Shown here: in pieces, positions 46,183-57,301 of the stretch
How the letters are laid out: each line of letters starts with the position of its first letter
Numbering within the stretch: position 1 is the first letter of the stretch
Position numbers and translations under genes: made by a program
Assembly: GCA_007922225.1 (NCBI GenBank)
Contig: ML679995.1
Coordinates: 952,182 to 1,016,181 of the forward strand
Origin: Emydura subglobosa
Lineage: Eukaryota > Chordata > Testudines > Chelidae
Direction of reading: 5' to 3'
Length of the DNA stretch: 64,000 bases
Notes under the pieces: model-generated
What the model saw: only the letters and a program-made list of their open reading frames with translations
Databases searched by the model: none
Told to the model about the DNA's origin: nothing

Positions 46183-46454
46183 CCATCTTATCTAAGTAAT
46201 GCTTAACTTGTTCTTTTCCTATTTTAGCCTCAGATCCAGTCACTGCTAGCTTTTCTGGTGAAAACAAACAAAAAAGGCATTTAACACATCAGTTTTGCTG
46301 CATTTTCTGTTATTGTCTTTTCTTCTTTATTGGGTAATGGGTCTACTCTGTCCTTGGTCTTCTTCTTGCTTCTCATGTATTTGTCACATGTTTTCTTGTT
46401 ACCCTTTATGTCCCTAGCTAGTTTAATCTCATTTTGCTCCTCTGATACAATAGA

Positions 46455-47930
46455 TTTTTAAGCTGCTCTAGTCCATATAAGGAGATCAGCACCAGAGACA
46501 GCATTTAGCCACACAGCTGAAAAACAGGCAGTGAGAGAGAGAGGGGAAAAACATCATGGATTTTATCTGTTCTAATTAAAATAACAAACGTGGTGACAGT
46601 ATCATGATGTTTAGGCATGAATAAAAATATAATTAGTTTTATGTTTAAGGCTTTTCATAAGCTGTAAATAATAATAGTTTAGAGTAAGTTTTAGCTAGAA
46701 ATCTAAAATGGTGGCCGTGAGGTTGTCATGTTAGAGAAAGAGAGAAATAAAATGGAGATTTTAAGAAACTGACCAATAGCAGAAAGGTGGACTGGGGCGA
46801 AATAAAGGTCACGCCTAATACCTGAAAGAATGAGTCAGTTAAGTCGGAAGGAGAATCTCAAGAAGGTCCATCTTGAAGTAAACAAGTGAAACTAATTAGC
46901 ATATCGGACAACTGATTGGTTGAAAATGATATCATCCCTGGGCGGGGAAAATGCTGTTGACCGACATTAAGAAAGCAACCAATCAGAAAAGGGCAAAAAT
47001 CATATATAAGGAAGAGAGCTGACAGGCTTGAGTGTGGGTGAATGGATGGTTAGGAGAAGGCACCTGGCACCACAGAACCGAACAGAAGGGCCTTAGATGG
47101 GATGGAGGGATTTGACCAAGAAGGAGAGTAACTCTTCTAAAATAAGGAATGTATGGGTCTGATTGTAAATAAAGTTGGATGCTTGTGTTTGAATGACCTC
47201 CTATCCCAAATATTCTCTGATTGCCTGATCAACACTCATAGACTGTTAGTTTGTAGCAGTATTATTGAGTGTGTTATTGTAATGTTACTGCATAGATATG
47301 GATAAGGAAATTGTATGTTATATTGTAATAAGTTTGGTATTCTAATACAACATTGTATAAAGACTTTATACATGCGTATACAGGGTTCCTTTCTCCCTCT
47401 ATGTTGTATATTGTGACATTTTATGACTACATGCTGTGCTGCAATTAAGTATTCATAACATTATAATATGTGCTAAGGAAATGGTTATATTGTTATGAGT
47501 ATTGTATTGCAATTTTAGAGATTATGATATATTTGATTTTGTGCTGCCTTAGGTTCATAGTCTATGATGTTCTGTATTGCCCCAACTGGCTTATTTCTTT
47601 TGTAAAGTTGTGTTGATTTTTTTTTTTATTTAAAAATCCAATTGTATTAGAATTAGCATTTAATAAAGAGACATTTTTGTTTTTGAAGACATTACTGTCT
47701 AAGTGTCAATCCTTAGTGGAAGGCTGTATCCATGTCCTCCCCACGGTAAACCAAGGTAGGCAGATCTAGGGAGTTTTCCAAAAGATTTAAAAGGAAATCC
47801 CTGGTAAACCCTTGTGAATCCCCTAAATGGACCACTTCCTGTTACCCGCTTATAGAATTAAGACTTGTGATTGGTCCATTAGCATAGCTAAGACATTATC
47901 GGGTCTCTTGGGTCCAAATTTTGGGGTAAC
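46455..47930 (+). mobile_element. LTR-like insertion within CR1 (family 3)
   Basis: CR1 sequence stops near 46455 and resumes near 47930. The insert has CCAAT boxes (aaccaatcag at 46977), a TATA-like catatataag at 47001-47010 and AATAAA at 47168-47173, a plausible plus-strand LTR promoter and poly(A) pair. A second AATAAA is at 47662-47667. Ends and target duplication were not resolved, and the AT-rich second half may be a separate element. Confidence 0.5.
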
Positions 47931-49097
47931 ACCTTGGCCTTTCTAATTTTGTCCCGACATGCTTGTGGTGTTTTATATTCATCCTTCAGAATCTGACCTA
48001 ATTTCCACTCTTTGTGTGACTTTTTTTTTGAGTTTCAGGTCATTGAAGATCTCCTGCTTAAGCCAAGGTAGTCTCTTACCACACTTCCTGTCTTTCCTAT
48101 GCATTGGATAGTTTGCTCTTGTGCCCTTAATAATGTGTCTTTAAAAAACTGCCCACTCTCCTGAACGCTTTTTCCCTTAGACTTGCTTTCCACAGGATGT
48201 TATCTACCAATTCTCTGAGGTTGCTAAAGTCTGCCTTCTTGAAATCCACCATCTTTATTCTATTCTTTTCTTCCTACAATTCCCTTAGAATCATGAAGTC
48301 TATCTCCTTCATGATCACTTTCATCCAATTTACCTTTCACTTTCAAATTCTCAACCTGTTCCTTCCTGTTTATCAGACTCAAGGCTAGAACAGCCTCTCC
48401 CCCTAGTCACTTTCTCCACTTTCTGTAATAAAAATTTGTCTCCAATGCATTCCAAGAACTTGTTGGATAATCTGTGCCCTGCTATATTATTTTCCCAATA
48501 GATCTTTGGGTATTTGAAGTCCCCCATCACCACCAAGTCCTGTGTTTTGGATGATTTTGTTAGTTGTTTAAAAAAATCCTCATCCACTTCTTTCTCCTGA
48601 TCTATAGTAGACACCTATCTTGTTGGGGTTTTTTTTTTTTTTTACCCTTTATCCTTACCAATGACTTTCAGCAAGTCTACCTCCAACTTGTATCTCAGCC
48701 TCAGAGCAATTGTATAGATCTTTGATATACCAGGCAACACCTTGTCCTTTTCTCCTGCCTGTCCTTCCTAAACAAGCCATACCCTTCTATACCAATATTC
48801 CAGTCATGTGAATTATCCCACCAAGTTTCTTGAGGACAATTATGTCATAATTGAGATTATTCACTAGTATTTCTAGTGCTTCCTGTTTATTCCCTATACC
48901 TTTTTGCATTAGTATAGTGACATCTAAGATGTTCATTAGATTTCCCCTCCATATGTCTCTCCTTTGTCCCTGCTGCAATTGCCCATATTCCCCCCAGATT
49001 CTGATTCTTCACCCAGGTCTCGGTTTTGGGCTTATTTGTGGGTTTTTGTTTCCTGTCAGCATCAAACCTAGTTTAAAGCCCATCTCACTAGGTTATA

Positions 49098-50507
49098 CGA
49101 TACATGTGACTGCATTGCATACCTGTGGTAATTATAATTGTTTATATGGAATAGGAATATTAGGAAAAATATTTAAAATATTTTGGCTATATTACTGAAA
49201 TATAGCAACCGGAAACAAGAAAAACCAACACCATGTCTATAGCCAGCTTTCTCTGGACCTTGAGTAAGTGCTCCACACACAATCAGTGAACTATAGACAA
49301 CCCTTTTAGAACCACAAGAAGGTGGCTTTTAACCAGTTTTAAATTTAAGATAATTGTTAACTGTATACACTATCCTAGGCATGGCTAGAGCTTCACATGG
49401 ATACAAAATTTGTATCCGCATCTGATCCATGATCCACACACATGGTCCGTGGCTATCCCCAGATTTTCAGGGCTCTAGATATAAAATTTGGATCCGCATC
49501 CATACACAATCCACATACATGGTCCTTAGATATCCACATCTGCAAATGTCTGTGGATATCCATAGATTTGCAGGGCTCTAGACATGGCTACCCTATCCCT
49601 ATAGCTAGATTGTTTGTTTTTATAAAGGCACATGATTTATTTAAGAGCTACAGCTCATAGTACTTGAATTGTGCAGCTATTTGAATACTTGGATACCCTC
49701 CCTGAATACTTCCTTCCATGCTTATATTCTCAGCTAACTGTTACATTCCTTGGTATGTACTTATATTATTACCTAAATAGAAGCTTTAAATAAGAAATTA
49801 ACCAAGTTATTGATCTGAGGTGCTTTTTTTCCCCTTCCAGTACCATCTAATTCAGAACCTTGAGTTCAGGATACATTTTTAGCCGTTTCTGGGTCAGTGG
49901 CAAGAAGCACAGTCCCATTGCTCACACTGCTTGGCTCTAAACCCTTTTAAGAGCCAGTGATCATTTCAGCAACTGTAGTTAGGTTCACTGCTCCTTTACA
50001 AAACACTTCTGTAAACACACTTTACATTTTTTTACATAACATATGCACTGTAAAGGGATTTTGAAATGAATAAAATGTTTAAACAGCAGTAACTTCTTAT
50101 ATATATTGTAGTATGCTTGCCAGATACTTGTAGTATATAAGTAATGTAACTAGAGAAGGAAAAGGGCATGGGGATATTATAGGAAGATTTCCTAACTGCA
50201 CAGCTTGGCTAGAATAAGTCAGCAAGCCTGTTAAAGAGCTATGAATAGGTAGAGACAGAGTGTGAAGCTCTGATATTGTTGCATGCCGCATTGAGTTCAA
50301 CCCACAGGAAAATATTGCTTCAGACCTCTAGAGAAATTGGTAATGCTCATGTGAAACCCCTCTTCATTGTGAACTACCACACAGAAGCTATGGGGCTTAA
50401 CTATTGATGCTGCTCCACAAAGGCTAAGCCAATATAGCACAATATAAAGAAGCTGCTAGGTGTTCGCTGCTGTGCAGTGGTGGGGTGCATAACTCCCCTA
50501 CCAGCAC
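49098..50507. other. AT-rich intergenic, no gene seen
   Basis: Apart from the tandem repeat at 49376-49590 nothing was recognised. No open frame of interest is present on either strand. Confidence 0.45.
49376..49590. repeat. 'Tatccgcatc' type tandem/short element
   Basis: Two units of about 95-110 bp carry 'acaaaatttgtatccgcatc' or 'aaaatttggatccgcatcca', then 'cacatacatggtcc', and end 'cagggctctaga'. The flanks ctaggcatgg and ctagacatgg are similar. It probably is a short dispersed element with an internal duplication; the class is unknown. Confidence 0.5.
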
Positions 50508-51667
50508 TGTCATGCTGGCTGAATGAGTGGGGGGGAGGCCTTGAGGTGTATTCAGGAGCTCTGATCACTCCTTCCTACACCAATCTCGCGTTGGGGGTGT
50601 CATGCTGGTTAGACTGGGGCAGTGGGGGGCGTTTAGTATATGGTTTAACATCAGTATGTCAAAATCATATTAATTCATGTGAGATATGCCATGTTAGGTA
50701 CTGTTAGAAAGGCTATAAGGTGCTAAGTAAGATGATGATGTTTATGTTCATGTGTTATATGTAAGATGAAAGTTATGGATATGGTTGATATATCTGTATT
50801 TCAAATGGTGCTGGCTGGGTAACACCTCAGACAGGATGGCTGCAGAACAATAGCCTGCTTAATGGCCCATCAAGACATTCCCAGGTGCAAGGGGCCCAGG
50901 GGAAGAAGCCAGCATCACCTAATGAATCACCAGGACTTGCCCATGTGACTCTGAACTCCATTTTGATTCCTGTAAAATTCCACAAGACAGCATGGCCAGG
51001 GTCAGGGGATATATAAGGCAAAGGCCTGGGGAATCCATTTTGTCTTTGTTCCTGTTCAGCTACAGACACACACCTACCTCTGGATCAATTCATTTTGCAA
51101 CTGAACCAAAGGACTAAGACCCATCCAGGTATTGGATGTATACCAGAGGAACTGTACAAGCCTGCAACTCCACAATTCTCCCAGAAACTGGATGTAAATG
51201 GACTTTCAATCATTTGTATGTATCTGATTTGCTTTGACCCTTGAACATTTCTCTTATGGTTTATTTCTTTCTTTTTACAATAAACCTTTAGTTTTAGATA
51301 CTAAAGGATTGGCTGGCAGCGTGGTATTTTAGGTAAGATCCAAACTTATATTGAACTGGTTCTGTGGCTGACCCCTTCGGGTCAGAGGGAACCTATTTAG
51401 TAAAGAGCATAGAATTTAAACAACTGGTCTCTTTACTGGACCTAGTGCTGATTGGGAGCCAAAGGCTGAAATGCAGTAAAGGGGGCTGTGTGTATTTGTG
51501 TACTGGCTTCTTGATAACCGGTTTGGGGGAATCAAGAGTGCAGTTTGTGGCTGGTTGGGAAGCCTGACTTCAGTGTCACCCGCCAGTGCTGAGGGAATCT
51601 GCTCTTTCACAGCCTGCCCTGACCTGGGCATTATCAGGTGGCTAGCCTGGGCACAGGACGGGTCACA
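50508..51667 (+). mobile_element. LTR family 1, copy 3
   Basis: It runs from TGTCATGCTGG to GGTCACA, flanked by agcac (50503-50507) and agcat (51668-51672), a 4-of-5 target duplication. TATA-like gatatataagg lies at 51007-51017 and AATAAA at 51279-51284. The 5' start motif occurs twice (50508 and 50598), giving an extra ~90 bp compared with copy 1. Orientation is opposite to the other three copies. Confidence 0.82.
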
Positions 51668-52625
51668 AGCATAACATAAGAAAAGCCATACAAGGTCAGA
51701 CCAATGGTCCACCTAGCCAGTATCTTGTCTTCTGACAGTGGCCAATGCCAGGTGCTTCAGAGGGCATGAACAGAGCAGGCAATCACGTGATCCATCCCGT
51801 TGTCCACTCTCAGCTTCTGACAATCAGAGCTTAAGGAAGGACTCCCAGAGCATGGGGTTGCATCCATGACCATCTTGGCTATCAGCTATTGATGCACCTA
51901 TTCTCCATAAACATATCTAATTCTTTTTTTTGAGCCCTGTTATAGTTCTGGCCTTCACATCCCCGGCAATGAGTTGCACATGTTAACTGTGCACTGTGTG
52001 AAGAAGTACTTCCTTTTCTTTATTTTAAACCAAAGCATATTAATTTCATTGGTAAAGACTGATTCTTCCATTCTTATGTGAAGGGATAGATAATACTTCC
52101 CTATTCACTTTCTCCAAACCATTTACAATTTTGTAGACCTCTCTCATATCCCCGTTGGTCATCTCTTTTCCAAGCTGAAAAGTCCCTGTGTTTTTAATCT
52201 CTCCTCCTATGGAAGCTGTTCCATACCCCTAATAATTTTTGTTGTCCTTCTCTTTACCTTTTCCAATTCTATCTTTTTTGAGATGGGGTGATGAGACCCG
52301 CATACAGTATTCAAGGTGTGAGTGTACCATCGATTTATACAGTGTCTTATCTATCCCTTTAACATTCTACCAGCATGTTTGACTGGGGCTGCACCTTGAG
52401 TGGATGTTTTCAGAGAACTAGCCAACGATTCCCAGGTCTCTTTCTGGAGTGGAAACAGCTAAACTAGAGCCGCTCACTCTGTATGTATAGTTGAGATTAT
52501 ATTTGCCCATGTGCATTATTTTACATTTCTCAACGTTGAAGTTCATCTGCCATTGTGTTAGCCAGTCACCTACTTTTGTGAGATCCTTTTGTAACTCTTC
52601 AGTCTGCTTTGGCCTTAGTTATCTG
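51668..52625 (-). mobile_element. CR1 LINE, 5'-truncated 3' end (second copy)
   Basis: It is colinear with 38410-39439: 'aaggtcagaccaatggtcca', 'tcttctgacagtggccaatg', 'aagtacttccttttctt', and 'gagatggggtgatgagaccc', then 'ctctttctggagtgg'. It is more diverged, with no coding capacity left. Confidence 0.82.
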
Positions 52626-52629
52626 GAGC

Positions 52630-52720
52630 CAGGGTTCTCCAACTGGTCTTGCTAGACCCCCCCCCGGTGGAAAATATTTCAGGCTGTGATGACCCCCCAA
52701 AAAAGTGACAACCCGCCCCC
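52630..52720. mobile_element. Possible single hAT-type end
   Basis: 'cagggttctccaactggtct' resembles the hAT-like ends at 34606 and 44520, but no second end or target duplication was found before the CpG island. It may be a truncated element. Confidence 0.25.
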
Positions 52721-52859
52721 AGACCATGCCACCCTTACTTCTGCGCTGCTGCCAGGGCCAGTGCTGCCTTCAGAGCGTCCAGTCACAGCCGCTGCTCTGC
52801 AGGCAGCCCGCTCTGCAGGTCTCTGCTATCAGCCACGCCTGCGTCTGACAGCCCCCGTT

Positions 52860-54150
52860 ACAGCCTGTGCAAGGGGCCTTCAGCCTGGCCTGCGTGCGTG
52901 CGTGCGGGGCCGCACCGGGGCAGCGCACCTCAGGCTCTGTCCGCCTATGGCTCCCCCAAGGCCCGCCCGCGGTCACTAATCTCGGGGGATCCTCTCATGG
53001 AGCCGAGCCGAGCCGAGCCGAGCCCTTCCCCAGCGGAGCGGAGCTGCTACCGCGCGAACAAACACCGCGCCGCACCTGCGCGCGCGCACAACCTTTATCC
53101 CTCCCCCCACCTCGCTGCGGATTGGCCAGACCGGCGCCTCCCCCTCACCAACAGCGCGCGCCCAACGGCCGTTCAACCGCCAGCTCCGCTTCCCGCCCAA
53201 AGCACGCCCACGTCGGGCTCTCATTCTGATTGGCCGCGCGGCGCTATTGAAGCTCCTCCCTCCTCTGACTTTGATTAGTCTGGAGCCCACCGGCCCGCCT
53301 ATAACGTCCTTGCTCCGCCCACTTCCCGGAACCCCTCCCCCTTCCACCGCTCCCCTGAGAACACGCCCTGGATTGGCCCGGGAGACTCTCACCCCGCCCC
53401 ATACGCGTGATTTCCATCCCGGATTGGTGAGCGCTCCCGCACCCAGCCCCGCCTCCTCCGATTCTCCTTGGATTGGTCTAGACTCCCTGAGACCGCGCCC
53501 CATCCAGCCCGCCTCCCTTTCAATTACGCCTCCGCATTGGTCTGGTCTCCCTCCGGCTCCGCCCATCCCGCGCCCGCCGAGCTCCCATTGGCTCCCGCGC
53601 TGTCACTCAAGCGGAGGAGCGTGTCCAGTAAGTAACGGAGACACTGATTTCTCCCCCTCCCTCCCCCCCACCCGAGACCCCGGCCCCTCGCCCCCCCCAC
53701 TCCCCCCGCTAGCGGGCCCGCGCGGCGGCTCCCCGGCTGAGGGGACCATCGGGGGCCGGGCCCTGGGGGCCGAGGCTGCTGCTCCCTCGCCCCCGCGCTG
53801 GGACTGGCTCAGCGGGCCCGGGGCTCCCTGCTGGGCCCCCCCCGACAGCCGGGACCGGGGCGTAGCGCCGAGCCGAGCCGAGCCGCGGGGCGAGTCGGGG
53901 GCTGGGCCTGTACAGCCGTTTACCGGGCCAGGGGTGGGGGAGGGGAGCAGCCAGGCGAGGGGGCACGGCGCTCGTGTGACCCCGGGCAGCGTCCGGCCGG
54001 GACCGCCTTCCCCCGCAGCGCAGTGACCGGGGGGCAGAGCCCGAGGGGGGCAGGCCTGGAGCCGGCACTGGCCGGCAGCGAGCGGAGGGGGGCCCTGCCC
54101 CAGGAGCGTGCAGGCTGAGGGGGGCGCAGCGGAGCGGGGGGCTCTGCTCC
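52860..54150 (+). promoter_or_regulatory. CpG-island promoter, likely first exon of the galactosyltransferase gene
   Basis: The composition jumps to very GC- and CpG-rich after 52860, with GC boxes, a GAGCC pentamer run at 52998-53024, and seven inverted CCAAT boxes. A donor-like CCA|GTAAGT lies near 53628, and a good acceptor (tgtctcctgtccctag) ends at about 55622, just 5' of the galactosyltransferase ATG. I infer a non-coding first exon here. A divergent transcript on the minus strand is equally possible. Confidence 0.55.
53121..53591 (-). promoter_or_regulatory. Array of seven inverted CCAAT (ATTGG) boxes
   Basis: ATTGG occurs at 53121, 53229, 53372, 53423, 53472, 53536 and 53587, mostly as GATTGG or CATTGG. 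The last five are 51, 49, 64 and 51 bp apart. CCAAT boxes are bound by NF-Y. Even spacing suggests a ~50-bp tandem duplication or selected promoter architecture. Confidence 0.7.
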
Positions 54151-55622
54151 CCTAGCTGTACCCGGCCGAGGAGGGCAGCCAGCGGCTCTGTGGGTGTCGG
54201 AAGGGAACGCTCCCCCGGCGCAAGGGCGACCGCACCACGGTGACAGCGGGAAGGTGTTCTGGAGCCCGGCGGAATCAGGCCAGACCTCCCGGGGACAGTG
54301 CGGGCTCCTGCCCCACCGACAGAGCCAGGCCACTGCGGTTTTGGCAAGACAGTGCCTGGAGCTGCTGTGGTCCTTCCCTCCCCTCCCCTCCCCGGGGCAG
54401 AGCTCAGGACCCCTTCTCATAAAACACCCGACCTGGACACCGCAGTCCTGCTCTTGCCCTCCTCCTCCGAGCCCTCCTCCCCCTGGGCCTCATGCACCTG
54501 CCACAAGTGACAAGCCCTTATTGAAATGGGCTTCCACTAAGGCACAGGCGGGGCAGCCAGCTGCTCTCTGGTCCCTGAGGTGGAGGCAGGGAAAGGCTAA
54601 TAGAAGGGATTGGCTGCATGAGCTCAGGGGATTCCTTGCCACACTCAGTGCTTCTGTTTCCCCATCTGTAAAGTCAGAGTGAGGATCTGTCCCTCGGACC
54701 AAGGGAACAGGATGGTTAGTGTTCGTAAAGTGCTGTGAGCTCCTCAGACAGAAGGAGGTAAGGGGTGAGTCCTTATTTATTACTTACTGCAGTTACCCAG
54801 AGAGCTCTGAGAAGAGCTGTGGTGAGGGGGAGGAGAGCACATAGGACCCATGGGAGCGTCACTGGCTGAATTCTCCCACTTCTCTGTTGTCACAGCTGAT
54901 CTTGCTCTGGCTCAGGCAGGAGACTCTCATCCATTATAGTATCTGGAGCCTATGGTCCCTATTTGTCCTCCTGAGTATGCAGTCTCTGCTGCCTGGGAAC
55001 GCCAGGTCTCCAGTCTCAGCAGTTTGATTTCTTCTTTGTCTCTCAGGAAGCAAAGCCAGAGTGCAATGGGACAAAGTCCAGAGCAAGATACTGCAAGGAG
55101 TAACTGGACCTCCTGAGATTCTGCCAGGCTCTGCAGCATTTCAAAGTTGCAGTTCTCTAGTCCCAGCCGAGCTGGAAGACCATCAGCTGCAGCCCATCTA
55201 GCATTCATTTTACCTGCACTGAATTCGCTCAGAACTATTCATGGGGCAGGAGTCACAGTGGAAGCTTGCTTTGGATGCTTCTGTCAGATCAGGCTCTGCA
55301 GCCTAGATTGAAAGGGGCCCGTAGTCACTGGACAGCAATGATCCAGGCTTGGTGTGAGAAATGCGTCCTGTCCCCCTGCAATAGCCAGATCACACGGTGT
55401 CCTTTGCTGACTGCTTTGCCTGTGTACGTTCCAACACAACTACCCTCCGGTGCAGCATACGCATGAGACAGCTAGTGACCCAGCCAAGTAAAGCCTTTTC
55501 CAGGTGCCTCACAGGCTGGCTTTCGCAGGCTCTCAGTCTGTGTCCTGCAGCTGACCGGCAGTGGGGCAGGAGGGATGCGTGGTGCTGAGGAACTCCCTCC
55601 CTGCCTTGTCTCCTGTCCCTAG
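54151..55622. other. Intron or 5' UTR region upstream of the galactosyltransferase
   Basis: No coding exon was recognised. An MIR-like piece lies at about 54640-54760. The segment ends at a candidate acceptor near 55622. Confidence 0.45.
54640..54760. repeat. MIR-like SINE fragment
   Basis: 'ctgtttccccatctgtaaag' followed by 'gtaaagtgctgtgagctcct' matches the tail half of MIR-type SINEs. Confidence 0.5.
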
Positions 55623-55686
55623 CCAAGCAGGTTGGGTGTAATTGCTGGAGCTATTGTGCTTACGATGCCCATTGCTTCCTTCTCCC

Positions 55687-56721
55687 ATGGCACTGAAGCA
55701 TCCATGGTCCTTAAAAGGGCTGGTATGTGTCAGCGTCCTTCTCTGGCTTATCCTGCTCTGGTGCCTGCTAGTCATAACAGATGATGTCCAGAAGAGATGG
55801 CAGCTTTCCAGTCGTTTCCCCGTCATGCGAGGGAAGCTGCCTAGGAGATCTCACATTGGGGCCACAGAATCTGCCCACAGGGGTGTGGACTTCCCATCTC
55901 TGTTCACCAGCTCTCACACAGATCCTCATTGTGAGCCTGGGCAGCTGCTCCTGATCCTTGTGACTTCCGCCCCGGGGAACTGGGAGCCCAGGCAGGTGAT
56001 CAGGAGAACCTGGGCTGCCCAAGAGGGACCGACAGCATACCAATGGCAGTCCGTGTTCTTAGTGGGCCAGACGGCAGACGTTGGGGTAGCCCAGGGGATC
56101 CAGAGAGAGCAGCAGGAGTTTGGGGACATCCTGATTGGGAATTATCAGGACACCTATCGGAACCTCACCCTGAAGGTCATGCACGGGTTTAAGTGGGGGG
56201 CCGAGCGGTGCCGGCCCAGCTACATTCTAAAGACGGATGATGATTGCTTTGTCAACACAGACTGGCTGCCGGCATTCCTCTTAGAGCACAACACTATTAA
56301 GACGGGCCTGTATGCAGGATCCCTCTTCTCCCGGGAGAAGCGGCAGGTCATCAGAGAGCCTTCCAGCAAATGGTACGTATCCAGGCAAGACTACCATCCG
56401 GACGAGTACCCACCGTATGCCAGTGGCATCGGCTACATCCTGTCTCTGGATGCTGCTGAGCGGATCCTGTGGGCGGCAGGACATGTCCACCCCATCCCAG
56501 TGGAAGATGCTTATGTGGGCATCTTGGCTGAGGAGGCTGGGATCCGGGTGAAATCCAGTGCACGCTTTGCCAAGCACAATGTGAGGTGGAGGGTGTGTAA
56601 CTACCGCTACCTGATGGTGATTCATCACCTGAGCCCACAGGAGCAGGTAGCTGCCAAGGGGAGCATGCTGCAGGCTCGGAGCGCCTGCCGTGACAGTCTG
56701 GAGGTCACCAGGTGGAAGTGA
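55687..56721 (+). CDS. Beta-1,3-galactosyltransferase family protein (GT31), single coding exon
   Basis: Golgi type II glycosyltransferase that would transfer Gal, GalNAc or GlcNAc from a UDP-sugar in beta-1,3 linkage; the acceptor is not predictable. It has 344 codons; the start is ATG at 55687 in a strong Kozak context (cccatgg). A membrane anchor spans about residues 11-30 (GLVCVSVLLWLILLWCLLVI). Family motifs in order are RQVIRRTW, SVFLVGQ, YQDTYRNLTLKVMHG, KTDDDCFVN (DDD at residues 184-186, metal/UDP binding), SKWYVSRQDY, YPPYASGIGYILS and VEDAYVGI. All appear intact, with no stop or shift. The single-exon coding layout is usual for B3GALT genes. Similarity seems spread over the B3GALT4/5/9 group, so no symbol is given. 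The 3' end may be the AATAAA at 59848. Confidence 0.9.
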   Translation: MALKHPWSLKGLVCVSVLLWLILLWCLLVITDDVQKRWQLSSRFPVMRGKLPRRSHIGATESAHRGVDFPSLFTSSHTDPHCEPGQLLLILVTSAPGNWEPRQVIRRTWAAQEGPTAYQWQSVFLVGQTADVGVAQGIQREQQEFGDILIGNYQDTYRNLTLKVMHGFKWGAERCRPSYILKTDDDCFVNTDWLPAFLLEHNTIKTGLYAGSLFSREKRQVIREPSSKWYVSRQDYHPDEYPPYASGIGYILSLDAAERILWAAGHVHPIPVEDAYVGILAEEAGIRVKSSARFAKHNVRWRVCNYRYLMVIHHLSPQEQVAAKGSMLQARSACRDSLEVTRWK

Positions 56722-57301
56722 GCCACTGCGTGCCAGGAGGGCTGGCGAGGGACCTGGCAACCTGGCGTGTCTGAAGCACGGTCTGAAGGGGGTTATACAG
56801 CAGGTGCGCAGGGTTACCTTACTCAAGGCCCCATCCCAGGCTCTGGGCTTGAGAGTCATGGTTAGGCCCTGCCATGCCCTCTTGCCAAGCACCGCAGCTG
56901 CCTTACTCCCCTTCCCTCCTGTTGCTTCCATTGTCATGTGCTTCTGGAGAGTGAAAGGGCCCTGCCCCGTTGCCTGGCAGACCGCATCTTAGTCACCACA
57001 GCAACACCAGCTGGGGCTGGAAGCCAGGAGCACTGGAGTGGAAGGCCCAGCTCTGCTACTAACCTCAGGCCAGGGACTGACCCATCTTGTGCCTCAGTTT
57101 CCCCACCTGTAAAGGGGGATAACAATCTGAGCCAACTCCCAGGGCCTGCGGACTTTAATTGGTTAATGTCTGTAGGGCTCTGTAAAGTGGTATGGGGGGG
57201 GGGGCCAAACGTCATCAGAAACACAGGGGGACTCAAGGTCTCAGCATGTCACATCTAGCTGAAGCTGCTGTTGCCTAGATGCACCATGGCACGCTAAGGC
57301 C
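56722..57301. other. Galactosyltransferase 3' flank
   Basis: Probable 3' UTR. It contains an MIR-like core near 57080-57125 ('cctcagtttccccacctgta'). No poly(A) signal was seen in this stretch. Confidence 0.45.

Larger units (their letters stand above)
44295..49097 (-). mobile_element. Long CR1 LINE interrupted by two larger insertions
   Basis: Read on the minus strand, CR1 ORF2 pieces occur in order: endonuclease-region sequence near 48351-49000 ([25 protein letters not shown]), further ORF2 near 47930-48350 and 46185-46455, reverse transcriptase at 45690-46105 (NSQLGFVKNKPC, VIYVDFSKAFNAV), then [15 protein letters not shown] and [15 protein letters not shown] at 44308-44520. Interruptions are a hAT element (44520-45675), a ~50-bp foreign piece at about 46130-46180, and an LTR-like insertion (about 46455-47930). 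Stops and shifts make it inactive. Confidence 0.82.

Noticed and set aside
55642..55686. Upstream TTG extension of the galactosyltransferase frame
   Set aside because: It is a non-ATG start; the ATG at 55687 has a strong Kozak context and gives a standard type II anchor.
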